Positions 17,595 to 27,753 of a stretch of 58,966 bases of DNA are shown in pieces (positions within the stretch are counted from its first letter, which is position 1; each line of letters begins with the position of its first letter). The stretch spans positions 1 through 58,966 of the forward strand of contig NZ_QXMG01000038.1 in NCBI RefSeq assembly GCF_003569765.1, written 5' to 3'. The notes below the pieces were generated by a model. That model saw only the letters and a program-made list of their open reading frames with translations, searched no databases and was not told where the DNA came from. The position numbers and the translations under genes are program-made. The DNA is from Caldimonas tepidiphila. Lineage in GTDB: Bacteria; Pseudomonadota; Gammaproteobacteria; Burkholderiales; Burkholderiaceae_C.

Positions 17595-18536
17595 ATGAAG
17601 GCCTTCCATTCCGACGCCTACGTGCTGCCCCTGCCGCCCGGGCACCGCTTCCCGATGGCCAAGTACCGGCTGCTGCGCGAGCGCGTCGCCGCCGAGCTGC
17701 CCGGCGTGCGGCTGTTCGAGCCGCCGCCCGCGAGCGACGGCGAGCTGGCGCTGGCGCACGAGCCGTCCTATGTCGAGGCGGTGAGCGAGGGGCTGCTGAG
17801 CGCGGCGCAGCAGCGCGAGATCGGCTTTCCGTGGTCGCCGGCGATGGTCGAGAGATCGCGCCGCTCGGTCGGCGCGACGATCGCCGCGGCGCGCACGGCG
17901 CTCGAGGAGGGCGTGGCGCTGAACCTGGCCGGCGGCACGCACCACGCGTACTCGGACAAGGGCAGCGGCTACTGCGTGTTCAACGACGTCGCGGTCGCGG
18001 CGCGGCTGATGCAGGCCGAGTGGCACCGGCGGCGGCGCGCGCTGCTGCGCGTCGCGGTGATCGACCTCGACGTGCACCAGGGCAACGGCACCGCGGCGAT
18101 CTTCCGCGACGACCCGACCGTGTTCACGCTGTCGCTGCACGGCGAGCGCAACTTCCCCTTCCGCAAGGAGGCGAGCGACCTCGACGTCGAGCTGCCCGAC
18201 GGCTGCCGCGACGAACGCTACCTGGAGGCGCTCGACGCCGCGTTGGCGGAACTCTGGACGCGCCACGGCGAGCGGCTCCCCGGCCTGATCTTCTACCTGG
18301 CCGGCGCCGACCCGCACGAGGGCGACCGGCTCGGCCGGCTCAAGCTCAGCGCGGCGGGCCTGGCCGAGCGCGACGCGCGCGTCTTCGCCGCGGCCCGCGC
18401 GCGCGGCATCCCGGTCGCGGTGTCGATGGCCGGCGGCTACGGGCACGTGATCGAGGACACGGTGGCGGTGCAGTTCCGCACCGTGGCGACCGCGCTCGGG
18501 CACTGGCTCGACGGGCCGCGCGCGAGCGCCGGCTGA
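17595..18536 (+). CDS. Histone deacetylase family protein
   Basis: Zn-dependent deacetylase of the arginase/deacetylase fold, 313 residues. The active-site segments are intact: GGTHHAYSDKGSGYCVFNDV with the tandem His, DLDVHQGNGTA with the metal Asp/His, and SMAGGYGH near the C-terminus. Bacterial members act on acetylated polyamines, small amides or protein lysines; the substrate here cannot be told. It is followed by a thioesterase after 43 bases and may begin that operon. Confidence 0.9.
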   Translation: MKAFHSDAYVLPLPPGHRFPMAKYRLLRERVAAELPGVRLFEPPPASDGELALAHEPSYVEAVSEGLLSAAQQREIGFPWSPAMVERSRRSVGATIAAARTALEEGVALNLAGGTHHAYSDKGSGYCVFNDVAVAARLMQAEWHRRRRALLRVAVIDLDVHQGNGTAAIFRDDPTVFTLSLHGERNFPFRKEASDLDVELPDGCRDERYLEALDAALAELWTRHGERLPGLIFYLAGADPHEGDRLGRLKLSAAGLAERDARVFAAARARGIPVAVSMAGGYGHVIEDTVAVQFRTVATALGHWLDGPRASAG

Positions 18537-18579
18537 GAAACAAGACGAACAAGCACCACCGAAGAGGAGACCTGCGACG

Positions 18580-19010
<431 letters not shown>

Positions 19011-19014
<4 letters not shown>

Positions 19015-19712
19015 GGCCGACCCCCGAAGCCATCGCCGCCGTCGACGCGGCCATCACCTCGCGCCGCTCGATCCGCGCCTTCCTGCCGACGCCGGTGCCG
19101 CGCCGCACGATCGAGGAGATCCTGGCGGTCGCCGCGCGCGCGCCCTCGGGCACCAACACCCAGCCCTGGAAGGTCCACGTGCTGAGCGGGCCGGCGAAGG
19201 ACGCGCTGTGCGCGAAGCTGATGGCGGTGTGGGACGACCCGGCCGCCGCGGCCGGGCACGAGGAGGAGTACGACTACTACCCGCGCGAATGGGTCTCGCC
19301 CTACGTGGACCGGCGCCGCAAGGTCGGCTGGGACCTCTACGGGCTGCTGGGCATCGCCAAGGGCGACAAGGCGAGCATGCACGCGCAGCACGGCCGCAAC
19401 TACCGCTTCTTCGACGCGCCGGTGGGGCTGATGTTCACGATCGACCGCGTGATGGGGCAGGGCAGCTGGCTCGACTACGGCATGTTCCTGCAGAACGTGA
19501 TGGTCGCGGCGCGCGCGCGCGGCCTCGACACCTGCCCGCAGGCGGCCTTCACGCCCTTCCACCGCATCGTGACCGAGCACCTCGGCGTGCCCGGCAACGA
19601 GATGCTGGTGTGCGGCATGGCGCTGGGTCATGCGGATCCCGAGGCGGTCGAGAACTCGCTCGTCACCGAGCGGGAGCCGGTGGCCGGGTTCGCGCGTTTC
19701 CACGAGGAGTGA
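19011..19712 (+). CDS. Nitroreductase family protein (FMN)
   Basis: FMN-dependent NAD(P)H oxidoreductase of 233 residues. The FMN phosphate site SRRSIRAFLPTPV and RAPSGTNTQPWKVHV lie in the first 50 residues, and the C-terminal half has the family GLDTCPQAAF. It is translationally coupled to the thioesterase (ATGA) and followed 5 bases later by the LUD gene. The natural substrate is not evident. Confidence 0.92.
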
Positions 19713-19717
19713 GAGAG

Positions 19718-20389
19718 ATGGACACGACGAGTGCGCGAGAGCGCATCCTGGCGCGCATCCGCAACCGGCAGGGGCGCGCCGAGGCGATGCACGCGAGCGA
19801 GCGGCGCGAGGCCGAGGCCTGGCTCGCGAGCCGCCCGCGCGGCCCGCAGCCGGCGTTCGGCCGCAGCACCGCCGGGCAGTTCGCCGAGATGGCGTCGCGC
19901 ATGCAGACCACGCTCGATGCCGTCGCCACGATGGCCGAGGCGCCCGCCGCGGTGGCGCGCTACCTGCAGGCCCAGGCGCTGCCCCTGCATGCCGCCGGCT
20001 ACGCGACGCTCGCGCCGCTCGACTGGGCGGCGGCCGGCATCGCCTTCGAGCCCCGCGCGCCGCGCGACGACGACGCGGTCTGCATCACCGGCTGCTTCTG
20101 CGCGGTGGCCGAGACCGGCTCGCTGGTGTTCGCCTCCGGCCCCGGGACGCCCGCCTCGGCGCACCTGCTGCCCGAGACGCACGTCGTCGTGCTCGACGCG
20201 CGGCGCATCGTGCCGCACCAGGAGGACGCCTTCGAGCTGATGCGGCGCGAACTCGGGCAGCTGCCGCGTGGCTTCAACACCGTCTCCGGGCCCTCGCGCA
20301 CCGGCGACATCGAGCAGACCATCGTGCTCGGCGCGCACGGCCCCTACCGGGTGCACGTGGTGATCGTCGGGGGAGGAGAAGAGGCATGA
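19718..20389 (+). CDS. LUD domain protein (LutC/YkgG-like)
   Basis: A 223-residue LUD protein, the fold of LutC of the LutABC lactate oxidation complex. The conserved C-terminal signature GPSRTGDIEQTIVLGAHGPY and the central ITGCFCAVAETGSLVF are clear. LutA and LutB are not adjacent, so it may function apart from a full Lut complex. GAGAGAG precedes the ATG. Confidence 0.88.
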   Translation: MDTTSARERILARIRNRQGRAEAMHASERREAEAWLASRPRGPQPAFGRSTAGQFAEMASRMQTTLDAVATMAEAPAAVARYLQAQALPLHAAGYATLAPLDWAAAGIAFEPRAPRDDDAVCITGCFCAVAETGSLVFASGPGTPASAHLLPETHVVVLDARRIVPHQEDAFELMRRELGQLPRGFNTVSGPSRTGDIEQTIVLGAHGPYRVHVVIVGGGEEA

Positions 20390-21399
20390 GTCCGGAACAA
20401 CAGGCGAAGCGCCCGGCGGTGCTGGTGTGCCGCCGCGTCTTCCCGGAGGTGGTCGAGCGGCTGCGCGAGCACTTCGAGGTCGAGACCAACGACGAGGACG
20501 CCGACTGGAGCCCGGCGCAGCTCGCCGCGCGGCTGCGCGGCAAGCAGGGCGCCTACACGATGCCGACCAACCGCATCGACGCCGCGCTGCTCGACGCCTG
20601 CCCGGAGCTGCGCGCGGTCTGCAACATGGCGGTCGGCTTCAACAACATCGACGTCGCGGCCTGCACCGCGCGCGGCGTGCTGGTGACCAACACGCCCGAC
20701 GTGCTGACCGAGACCACCGCCGACTTCGCCTTCGCGCTAGTGCTCGCCGCCGCGCGCCGCCTGACCGAGGGCGAGCACTACCTGCGCGGCGGCCGCTGGA
20801 CGAGCTGGTCCTTCGACACGCTGCTCGGCCTGGACGTGCACGGCGCGACGCTCGGCATCCTCGGCATGGGCCGCATCGGCCAGGCGATCGCACGGCGCGG
20901 CGCGCTCGGATTCGGCATGCGCGTGCTCTATCACAACCGCTCGCGGCTGGACGCCGCCACCGAGTCGGCGCTCGGCGCGAGCCGGGTGAGCAAGGAGCAG
21001 CTGCTGCGCGAGTCCGACCACCTCGTGCTCGTCGTGCCGTACTCGGCCGAGACGCACCACGCGATCGGCGCGGCGGAGCTCGCGCTGATGAAGCCCAGCG
21101 CGACGCTGACCAACGTCGCGCGCGGCGGCGTGGTGGACGACGCGGCACTCGCCGCCGCGCTGCGCGAGCGCCGCATCGCCGCCGCCGCGCTCGACGTCTT
21201 CGAGGGCGAGCCGGCGGTGCACCCGGGGCTGCTCGCGCTCGACAATGTGGTGCTCACCCCGCACATCGCCAGCGCCTCGCTGCGCACGCGGCTCGCGATG
21301 GCGAACCTCGCGGCCGACAACCTCATCGCCGCGCTCGGGCGGGGGCCGCAGGCCGGCCGGCCGCCGACGCCGCTCAATCCGGAGCTGCTGCGAGGCTGA
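20386..21399 (+). CDS. D-2-hydroxyacid dehydrogenase (glyoxylate/hydroxypyruvate/2-ketogluconate reductase type)
   Basis: NAD(P)H-dependent reductase of 2-keto acids, 337 residues. The Rossmann motif GMGRIGQAIARRG lies near residue 160, and the catalytic Arg, Glu and His sit in NVARGGVVDD, DVFEGEP and LTPHIASAS. It overlaps the LUD gene by 4 bases with a strong GGAGGAGAAGAGG before its start. Its pairing with a LUD protein suggests hydroxyacid metabolism. Confidence 0.92.
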   Translation: MSPEQQAKRPAVLVCRRVFPEVVERLREHFEVETNDEDADWSPAQLAARLRGKQGAYTMPTNRIDAALLDACPELRAVCNMAVGFNNIDVAACTARGVLVTNTPDVLTETTADFAFALVLAAARRLTEGEHYLRGGRWTSWSFDTLLGLDVHGATLGILGMGRIGQAIARRGALGFGMRVLYHNRSRLDAATESALGASRVSKEQLLRESDHLVLVVPYSAETHHAIGAAELALMKPSATLTNVARGGVVDDAALAAALRERRIAAAALDVFEGEPAVHPGLLALDNVVLTPHIASASLRTRLAMANLAADNLIAALGRGPQAGRPPTPLNPELLRG

Positions 21400-21432
21400 G
21401 AACGGCCCGGTCCTGCGGCGACAATCCGCCGC

Positions 21433-22902
21433 ATGGACTGGACCTTCTGGATCTTGCTGGCGCTCGGCGCCGCGAACCTGCTCGGCCTGCTGTGGCTGCT
21501 GTCGCGGCAGCGGCAGGGCGGCCTCGCCGCCGACGCGCTCGCTCAACTCGACGCCGCGCTCGCGCGGCAGGTGCAGGGCGGTGCCGAGCGGGTGGAGCGC
21601 GCGCTGCGCGCCGACGTGGACCGCAGCGCGCAGGGCACGCGCCAGGAGCTGGCGCAGGCGCTGAACCTGTTCCAGCAGGCGCTGATCGCGCAGCAGGGCA
21701 ATGCGGCGCGCACGCACAATGGCCAGCTCGACGCCTTCCGCGCGCAGCTCGCCGCGATGCAGCAGGCGGTGGCCGACAGCCTGCAGCAGTCCACGCAGGC
21801 GCTCGCCGCGCAGGCCCAGTCGGCGCGCGACGCGCAGGACGCCGCGCTGCGCCGTTTCTCGGAGGCGCAGGCGGCGCAGCTGCGCGAGCTGTCCGACGCC
21901 AACGAGCGCCGGCTCGGCGAGGTGCGGGCCACCGTCGAGCACAAGCTCGCGCAGCTCGCCGCCGACAACGAGCGCAAGCTCGAGCAGATGCGCGCCACCG
22001 TCGACGAGAAGCTGCACGCGACGCTCGAGCAGCGCCTCGGCGAGAGCTTCCGGCAGGTCGCCGAGCGGCTCGAGCAGGTGCACCGCGGCCTCGGGGAGAT
22101 GCAGACCCTCGCGCGCGACGTCGGCTCGCTGCACCGCGTGCTGACCAACGTGAAGTCGCGCGGCATCTTCGGCGAGGTCCAGCTCGCCGGCCTGCTGGAG
22201 CAGGTCTTCACGCCCGAGCAGTACGCGCTCAACGTCGAGACGGTGCCGGGCAGCGGCGCGCGGGTCGAGTTCGCGATCCGGCTGCCCGGCCGGCGCGACG
22301 ACGGCGTGCCGCTGTGGCTGCCGATCGACGCCAAGTTCCCGCGCGAGGACTACGAGCGCCTGCTCGAGGCGCAGGACCGCGCCGACCCGGCGGCGGTCGA
22401 GGCGGCCGCGAAGGCGATCGAGGCGCGGCTGCGGCTGGAGGCGCGCACGATCCGCGAGAAGTACCTCGCGCCGCCGCACACCACCGAGTTCGCGATCCTG
22501 TTCGTGCCGACGGAGGGCCTGTACGCCGAGGCGCTGCGTCGCCCCGGGCTGGTCGAGAGCCTGCAGCGCGAGTGGCGCGTCACGCTCGCCGGCCCGACCA
22601 CGCTGCTCGCGACGCTGTCGAGCCTGCAGATGGGCTTCCGCACCTTCGCGCTCGAAAAGCGCTCGGCCGAGGTCTGGGAGGTGCTCGCCGCGGTGAAGAC
22701 CGAGTTCGGCAAGTTCGGCGAGGTGCTGGCCAAGACCAAGAAGAAGCTCGACGAGGCGAGCAAGGTGATCGACAGCGCCGAGGTGCGCACGCGCGCGATG
22801 AACCGCAAGCTGCGCGCGGTCGAGGCGCTGCCCGAGGCGCAGGTGCAGGCGCTGCTGCCGGCGGAGGCGCTGCTCGACGTCGCCGACGAGGAGCCGGCCT
22901 GA
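21433..22902 (+). CDS. rmuC: DNA recombination protein RmuC
   Basis: Membrane-tethered protein of 489 residues that limits recombination between inverted repeats; the family has a PD-(D/E)XK nuclease-like core. There is one N-terminal transmembrane helix (WTFWILLALGAANLLGLLWL), a long coiled coil (about residues 35-200) and the RmuC core with KSRGIFGEVQLAGLLEQ and LPIDAKFPREDYERLLEA. Confidence 0.94.
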   Translation: MDWTFWILLALGAANLLGLLWLLSRQRQGGLAADALAQLDAALARQVQGGAERVERALRADVDRSAQGTRQELAQALNLFQQALIAQQGNAARTHNGQLDAFRAQLAAMQQAVADSLQQSTQALAAQAQSARDAQDAALRRFSEAQAAQLRELSDANERRLGEVRATVEHKLAQLAADNERKLEQMRATVDEKLHATLEQRLGESFRQVAERLEQVHRGLGEMQTLARDVGSLHRVLTNVKSRGIFGEVQLAGLLEQVFTPEQYALNVETVPGSGARVEFAIRLPGRRDDGVPLWLPIDAKFPREDYERLLEAQDRADPAAVEAAAKAIEARLRLEARTIREKYLAPPHTTEFAILFVPTEGLYAEALRRPGLVESLQREWRVTLAGPTTLLATLSSLQMGFRTFALEKRSAEVWEVLAAVKTEFGKFGEVLAKTKKKLDEASKVIDSAEVRTRAMNRKLRAVEALPEAQVQALLPAEALLDVADEEPA

Positions 22903-22905
22903 GGC

Positions 22906-24870
22906 TCAGCCCGGCGCGGCAGCCCGGCCGGGTCGCTGCGCGTGCCGCACCGCGCGGCTGACGAAGCGCGCCGGGTCGAGCGCGTTGCGCAGGCTCAGCT
23001 CGATCGGGCAGGGGCTGGCGGCGACCCACGACGCGAGCACCTCGGCGCCGAGCGCGGCCCAGGTGATGCCGCGCGACGCGAGCGCGGTGTAGACGAAGAG
23101 GCCGGGGCGGCGCGGCACGAAGCGCGGCTGCTCCAGCCGCGCCACCGACGCGAGCGCCACCTCGTCGGGCACCGGACCGATCACCGGCAGCCGGTCGTCG
23201 GCGACGCTGCGCCAGCCGACCCGCCCGCGCAGCACTTCCGGGGAAGGGGCGACCGTGGCGCCGCTGAGCCGCGCAAGCTGCGCGAGGTTGTGCGCGTGGT
23301 CCGCCTCGCGCACCGACGGGTCGCGGTCGCGCGACTGCGAGGTCGCGCCGCACAGCACCTCGCCCTCGTGCGCCGGCAGCAGGTAGCCGGCGCCCGCCAG
23401 CGCCCGCAGCGGCGCGCGCAGCCCCGGCGTGTCGGCCGGCAGCCGCGTCGTCTGGCCGCGCACGATACCCACCGGCCAGTGCTTCGGCTGCAGCAGCCGC
23501 GCCGCGTCGTGCGCGTTGGCAAGCACGACGCGCGGCGCGCGCGCGAGCAGCCCGCCCTGCGCGTCGAGCAGCTCCCAGCCGTCCGCGCCCTCTCGCAGCG
23601 CATCGACTTCCACGCTGCCGCGCCAGCGCACTGCCTCGCCGCCTTCGGCGAGCAGCGCGCGCGCATAGTCGCCGGGCCGCAGCCAGCCGCCGCCCGGATA
23701 GAACCAGGCGGACGACGCGAGCGGCAGGCCGGCGAGCGCGCTCGCCTCGCCGGGCCCGAGCGCGCGCACGTAGTCGGGTGGCAGCCCGAGCGCGTCGAGC
23801 GTGCGCTGCATCGCGTCGGCGGGCTCCGTGTCGAGCCGCAGCAGGCCGTCGAAGCCGCCGGCGATGGGATGGCGCGCGCGCAGCTCCCGCAGCAGCCGCT
23901 CGGCGTGCAGCGCCGCGGCGCGGTGGAAACGCGCATGCGCGCCGTCGTGCGCGTTGACGATGCCGTGGAACAGGCCGCCGGCATTGCCGGAGGTCTCCTG
24001 CGCCGGCGCGTCACGGCGGTCGAGCACGGTGCAGCGCAGACCCTGGCGCGACAGCGCATGCGCCGCGGCACAGCCGGCGAGGCCGCCGCCGACGATCACG
24101 ACCTCGCTGCCCGGCGCCGCGCCTGCCGCCGGCACCCCGGATGGCAGCCAGGGCAGCGGCGGCGTGAAGCGCGGTGCGAAGCGCGCCACCGTCATCTCGC
24201 GCTTGTCGGCAAAGCCGGGCTGGGTCTCGACTTCGAAGCCGGCGGCGGCGAGGCCCTCGCGCAGCGCGCTCGCGGCGCTCGGGGTGGCTGCGGTGGCGCC
24301 CGGCGCGGCAAGGCGGCCGAGGCTTTTCAGCACCGGGGCGGCCGACGTCTGCGGGTTCTCCGTGGGCGCGAAGCCGTCGAGGTAGAAGGCATCGGCCTGC
24401 ACCACGAGCTCGGGCAGCAGCGCCGCGACGTCGCCGAAGGCGAGCAGCAGCCGCACGCGCCCATCGTCGAAGCTCAGCTCGTGCAGGTTGGGGGTGAGCG
24501 CCGGCCATTGCGCGACGAGCCGCGCGGCGAGCTCGGGCACCGCGCTGCCCTCGTGCGCCCGCGCCAGGTCCTCGCGGCGCAGCGGGTGCTTCTCGATCGA
24601 GACGAAGTGCAGCCGCCTGGGCCGCCGGGGGTCGTCGCGCCATGCGCGCCAGGTGGCGAGGAAGTTGTGGCCGAGGCCGAAGCCCGCCTCGAGCACCGTG
24701 AAGCGCTCGCGTCCCTGCCAGCGCGAGGGCAGGCCGTTGCCTCCGAGGAAGACGTGCTGCGCCTGCGCCAGCGCGCCGGCCGCGGGGGGGTGGACGTCGC
24801 CGGACTCCGGCACGCAGGGCACGCCGTCGGCCTCGAAGTCGAGGCGGGCGGGAACGATGGGGGCGGTCAT
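22906..24870 (-). CDS. mnmC: Bifunctional tRNA mnm5s2U biosynthesis protein MnmC
   Basis: Two-domain enzyme of 654 residues finishing 5-methylaminomethyl-2-thiouridine at the tRNA wobble position. The N-terminal methyltransferase has LEAGFGLGHNFL and FYLDGFAPTENP with the key Asp; the C-terminal FAD oxidoreductase begins VVIVGGGLAGCAAAHAL near residue 260. The methyltransferase lacks the usual DMW after the NP of that motif and reads ATPSAASALREGL where TFTSAGFVRRGL is usual, so this lobe is divergent. ATG 24870 overlaps the stop of the DUF3445 gene. Confidence 0.9.
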   Translation of the reverse strand: MTAPIVPARLDFEADGVPCVPESGDVHPPAAGALAQAQHVFLGGNGLPSRWQGRERFTVLEAGFGLGHNFLATWRAWRDDPRRPRRLHFVSIEKHPLRREDLARAHEGSAVPELAARLVAQWPALTPNLHELSFDDGRVRLLLAFGDVAALLPELVVQADAFYLDGFAPTENPQTSAAPVLKSLGRLAAPGATAATPSAASALREGLAAAGFEVETQPGFADKREMTVARFAPRFTPPLPWLPSGVPAAGAAPGSEVVIVGGGLAGCAAAHALSRQGLRCTVLDRRDAPAQETSGNAGGLFHGIVNAHDGAHARFHRAAALHAERLLRELRARHPIAGGFDGLLRLDTEPADAMQRTLDALGLPPDYVRALGPGEASALAGLPLASSAWFYPGGGWLRPGDYARALLAEGGEAVRWRGSVEVDALREGADGWELLDAQGGLLARAPRVVLANAHDAARLLQPKHWPVGIVRGQTTRLPADTPGLRAPLRALAGAGYLLPAHEGEVLCGATSQSRDRDPSVREADHAHNLAQLARLSGATVAPSPEVLRGRVGWRSVADDRLPVIGPVPDEVALASVARLEQPRFVPRRPGLFVYTALASRGITWAALGAEVLASWVAASPCPIELSLRNALDPARFVSRAVRHAQRPGRAAAPG

Positions 24871-25826
24871 GGGCGGGATCGGACGTCGAGCCAGGCGAGC
24901 AGGCGGTCGCGCACGGGTGCGAGGCCGCGGTAGGCGAGCACGGCGTCGCTCATCGTCGCGAGCGCATCGCGCAGCGCGGCGGCGCGCGCGGGCGACTGCA
25001 GCGCGTCGCGCAGCGGGCGCACCTCGACGTGGATCATGAACAGCGCCTGCTGCCGCCCGGGCAGCGGGAGGAAGGTCTGGTGCTCGGTGCGGAAGAAGGC
25101 CTGCGCGGCCACGGCCTGCGGGTCCGGATCGTCCGTCCAGTGCGGCCGCCGCTGGCGCCGCGGATGGGCGTCGAGCGCGGCCAGCGTCGTGACGTTCCAG
25201 ACGAAGCGCTCCCAGCGCTGCGGCCCGCAGACGAGCCGCATCAGGTGCTCGCCGGCGGCCAGCAGCAGCCGGTTGTCGGCCACCGGCGCATGCACCTCGG
25301 CGAAGCGGCGGCCGAGCTTCTCCGCCGGGTCCCAGTGCGAGGGCAGGCAGACCGCGAGGCAGGGCAGGGTGGCGCGCGCGCCGTCGACGACCGCGAAGTC
25401 CTCGTGCAGCGCGAGGCTCGGCAGCGCGAGGCGGCGCAGCGGCGCGGGCAGTGCGCGCAGCAGCGCGCCGATGCGCGCGTGCTCGCCGGCATCGGGGATC
25501 GGGCCGGCGCAAGCGTCGGGGTGGACGCGGTCCTCGCGGTCGAGCCGCCAGCCGAGCGCGCGCAGTTCGCCCTCATCCCCGGCCAGCGCGCCCGGCGCCT
25601 GCCGCTCGGCCTCCCGTGCCAGCGCGCCGACGGCCGGCGCCGCGTCGAAGCCCGGTGCGCACAGCAGCGCGTCGCCGGCATGCCGCTCCAGCACCGCGAG
25701 CTTGGCCGCGAGCACCGGGCTGCCGAAGTGCAGCGGCACGAGCGCGCGCGCGCCCTCGGCCATCCGGCGCAGGCCGGGCTGCATCCGGAAGGGCGCGGTG
25801 ACGGCGGCGTCGAAGTCGAAGGCCAT
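24867..25826 (-). CDS. DUF3445 heme-dependent oxidative N-demethylase-like protein
   Basis: A 319-residue member of the DUF3445 family, some members of which are heme-dependent oxidative N-demethylases. Visible features include CLPSHWDPAEKLGRRFAEVH, WERFVWN and FFRTEHQTFLPLPGRQQALF, all conserved in the family. It is coupled to mnmC by a 4-base overlap. The substrate is unknown. Confidence 0.8.
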   Translation of the reverse strand: MAFDFDAAVTAPFRMQPGLRRMAEGARALVPLHFGSPVLAAKLAVLERHAGDALLCAPGFDAAPAVGALAREAERQAPGALAGDEGELRALGWRLDREDRVHPDACAGPIPDAGEHARIGALLRALPAPLRRLALPSLALHEDFAVVDGARATLPCLAVCLPSHWDPAEKLGRRFAEVHAPVADNRLLLAAGEHLMRLVCGPQRWERFVWNVTTLAALDAHPRRQRRPHWTDDPDPQAVAAQAFFRTEHQTFLPLPGRQQALFMIHVEVRPLRDALQSPARAAALRDALATMSDAVLAYRGLAPVRDRLLAWLDVRSRP

Positions 25827-25870
25827 GCGGCAATGGTAGGCAGGCGCCGGGACGGGGCGGTCGCGGCAAA

Positions 25871-25895
25871 GAAAAAGGCACCCGCGGGTGCCTTT
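25871..25895 (-). terminator. Terminator of efp
   Basis: Perfect palindrome GGCACCCGCGGGTGCC (25877-25892) followed on the minus strand by TTTTTC. It lies 22 bases after the efp stop. Confidence 0.85.
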
Positions 25896-25916
25896 GTCCG
25901 GTGCGGCTGAAAAGGC

Positions 25917-26471
25917 TCAGACGCGCTTGCGGTACTCGTGCGTGCGGGTGTCGATCTCGACCTTGTCGCCCTGGGCGACGAAGATCGGCACCGGGATCTC
26001 GAAGCCGGTGGAGATCTTGGCGGGCTTGAGCACCTTGCCCGAGGTGTCGCCCTTGACGGCCGGCTCGGTCCAGGTGATCTCGCGCACGACCGAGGTCGGC
26101 ATTTCCACCGAGATCGCCTTGCCGTCGTAGAACACGACCTCGACCTGCATGCCGTCTTCCAGGTAGTTGATCGCGTCGCCCATGTTCTCGGCCTCGACCT
26201 CGAACTGGTTGTACTCGGTGTCCATGAACACGTACATCGGGTCGGCGAAGTAGGAGTAGGTGCACTCCTTCTTGTCGAGGATGATCTGGTCCATCTTGTC
26301 GTCGGCCTTGAAGACGACTTCGGTGCCGGAGTTGTTCAGCAGGCTCTTGAGCTTCATGCGCACGGTGGCTGCGTTGCGGCCGCCGCGGCTGTATTCGGTC
26401 TTCAGCACGACCATCGGGTCCTTGCCCTGCATGATCACGTTGCCGGCGCGGATTTCCTGAGCGATTTTCAT
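25917..26471 (-). CDS. efp: Elongation factor P
   Basis: Relieves ribosome stalling at polyproline stretches. The 184-residue protein has the three EF-P domains; the tip of domain I reads [13 protein letters not shown], with Arg at position 32. Arg32 marks the type of EF-P activated by rhamnosylation through EarP rather than by lysylation. The earP gene lies immediately upstream on the same strand. Confidence 0.97.
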   Translation of the reverse strand: MKIAQEIRAGNVIMQGKDPMVVLKTEYSRGGRNAATVRMKLKSLLNNSGTEVVFKADDKMDQIILDKKECTYSYFADPMYVFMDTEYNQFEVEAENMGDAINYLEDGMQVEVVFYDGKAISVEMPTSVVREITWTEPAVKGDTSGKVLKPAKISTGFEIPVPIFVAQGDKVEIDTRTHEYRKRV

Positions 26472-26567
26472 GAGTGAAACGATTCCGTCTTGTGGAGAAC
26501 GCGCGCTCGCAAGAATGCCCTGAGCCAGTCTCGCCGGGACGAGGTCCCGCGCGCAAAGCCCGCCATT

Positions 26568-27653
26568 TTACCCCTTGGCGCGCACGAAGCCGAGCAACTG
26601 GCTGCACAAGTCCGCACGTTCGGCAAGTTGATCGCGCCAGCGGTGGCAGTGCAGGGTCCAGTCCAGCCGCTGCGGCCAGTGCAGCGGACCGCTCGGCTCG
26701 GCCAGTCCGTTCCAGCGGTGCCACAGCGTGCGCACCGCCGAGGCGAGCACGGGCGGGGCGCCGTCGAGGTGCCGCTCGAGGAAGGCGTCGAGCTTCACGG
26801 CATGCACGCCGTCGTCCTGCGGATAGATCTGCCAGACGAAGGGCGCGCCTGCCCACTGCGCGCGCACGAAGGAATCCTCGCCGCGCACGAAGTTCAGCTC
26901 GCAGGACCACAGCAGCCGGTCGTAGTCGGGCTGCGGCAGCGGCGGCAGGAAATCCACCGTCACCATGCCCCGGCGCGCGCTGTCGCCCGGGCGGGCGGGG
27001 ACGCCGAGCAGCTCGCCGAGCTGCCGGGCCGGATGGCCGGTCGCGGCGAAGAGCCGCGTCGGCGCGTCCTGCAGCGAGTCGAGCAGTGCGGGCAGCGCCG
27101 GGTTGTCGTAGCAGAACAGGCTCACGCGGCGCTCGTCGGGCTCCCAGCGCAGGCCGCGCGACGCGAGCCAGGCCGGCGCGTCGAAGGCCGCGCGCGCCTC
27201 GATCAGCCCGGGCTCGCGCAGCAGCCCGCCGGTAGCGGCCGTGAAGCCGGGGTGGAAGAAGTGCTTGACGAGCCCCTTGCCGGGCCCGGAGAGCTGCGGC
27301 GAGGGCAGGCCGTGCACGCGCTCGACCCAGTCCTCCGCGCTGAGGTACTCGAGGTTGATCCAGACCGGCGGCCGCGGCGCCGCGGCCATGCGCGCGACGA
27401 AGCCGGCCGGCGGGTCGCAGGCGAAGGCCTCGACCACCACGTCGCCCGGCGCGTCTGTGGCGGCTTCGGCCTCGTCCCAGCGTCGCAGCTCGACGCCCGG
27501 CGCGCCCTGCGGCGCCATCCACGCCAGCATCGACGGCTCGTCGACCCACAGCCGCACCGACTCGCCGCGGCCGCCCAGGTCGGCCGCCAGCCGCCAGCAC
27601 ACGCCGAGGTCCCCGAAGTTGTCGATCACGCGACAGAAGATGTCCCACTGCAT
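26568..27653 (-). CDS. earP: EF-P arginine rhamnosyltransferase EarP
   Basis: Transfers rhamnose from dTDP-rhamnose to Arg32 of EF-P. The 361-residue GT-B protein shows the signature N-terminus [20 protein letters not shown] with the conserved Asp residues and the C-terminal nucleotide-sugar site [16 protein letters not shown] followed by [17 protein letters not shown] 27653 gives the standard N-terminus. It lies 96 bases upstream of efp in the same direction. Confidence 0.95.
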   Translation of the reverse strand: MQWDIFCRVIDNFGDLGVCWRLAADLGGRGESVRLWVDEPSMLAWMAPQGAPGVELRRWDEAEAATDAPGDVVVEAFACDPPAGFVARMAAAPRPPVWINLEYLSAEDWVERVHGLPSPQLSGPGKGLVKHFFHPGFTAATGGLLREPGLIEARAAFDAPAWLASRGLRWEPDERRVSLFCYDNPALPALLDSLQDAPTRLFAATGHPARQLGELLGVPARPGDSARRGMVTVDFLPPLPQPDYDRLLWSCELNFVRGEDSFVRAQWAGAPFVWQIYPQDDGVHAVKLDAFLERHLDGAPPVLASAVRTLWHRWNGLAEPSGPLHWPQRLDWTLHCHRWRDQLAERADLCSQLLGFVRAKG

Positions 27654-27753
27654 GCGCCGGATTGTCGGGGCAGACGCGTGCCGCGGACGCGAAACGCCTT
27701 TTGCCGGTGACGCCAAACCCCTTCGCGCCTCGGCCTCGGCACAATCCCGGTGC

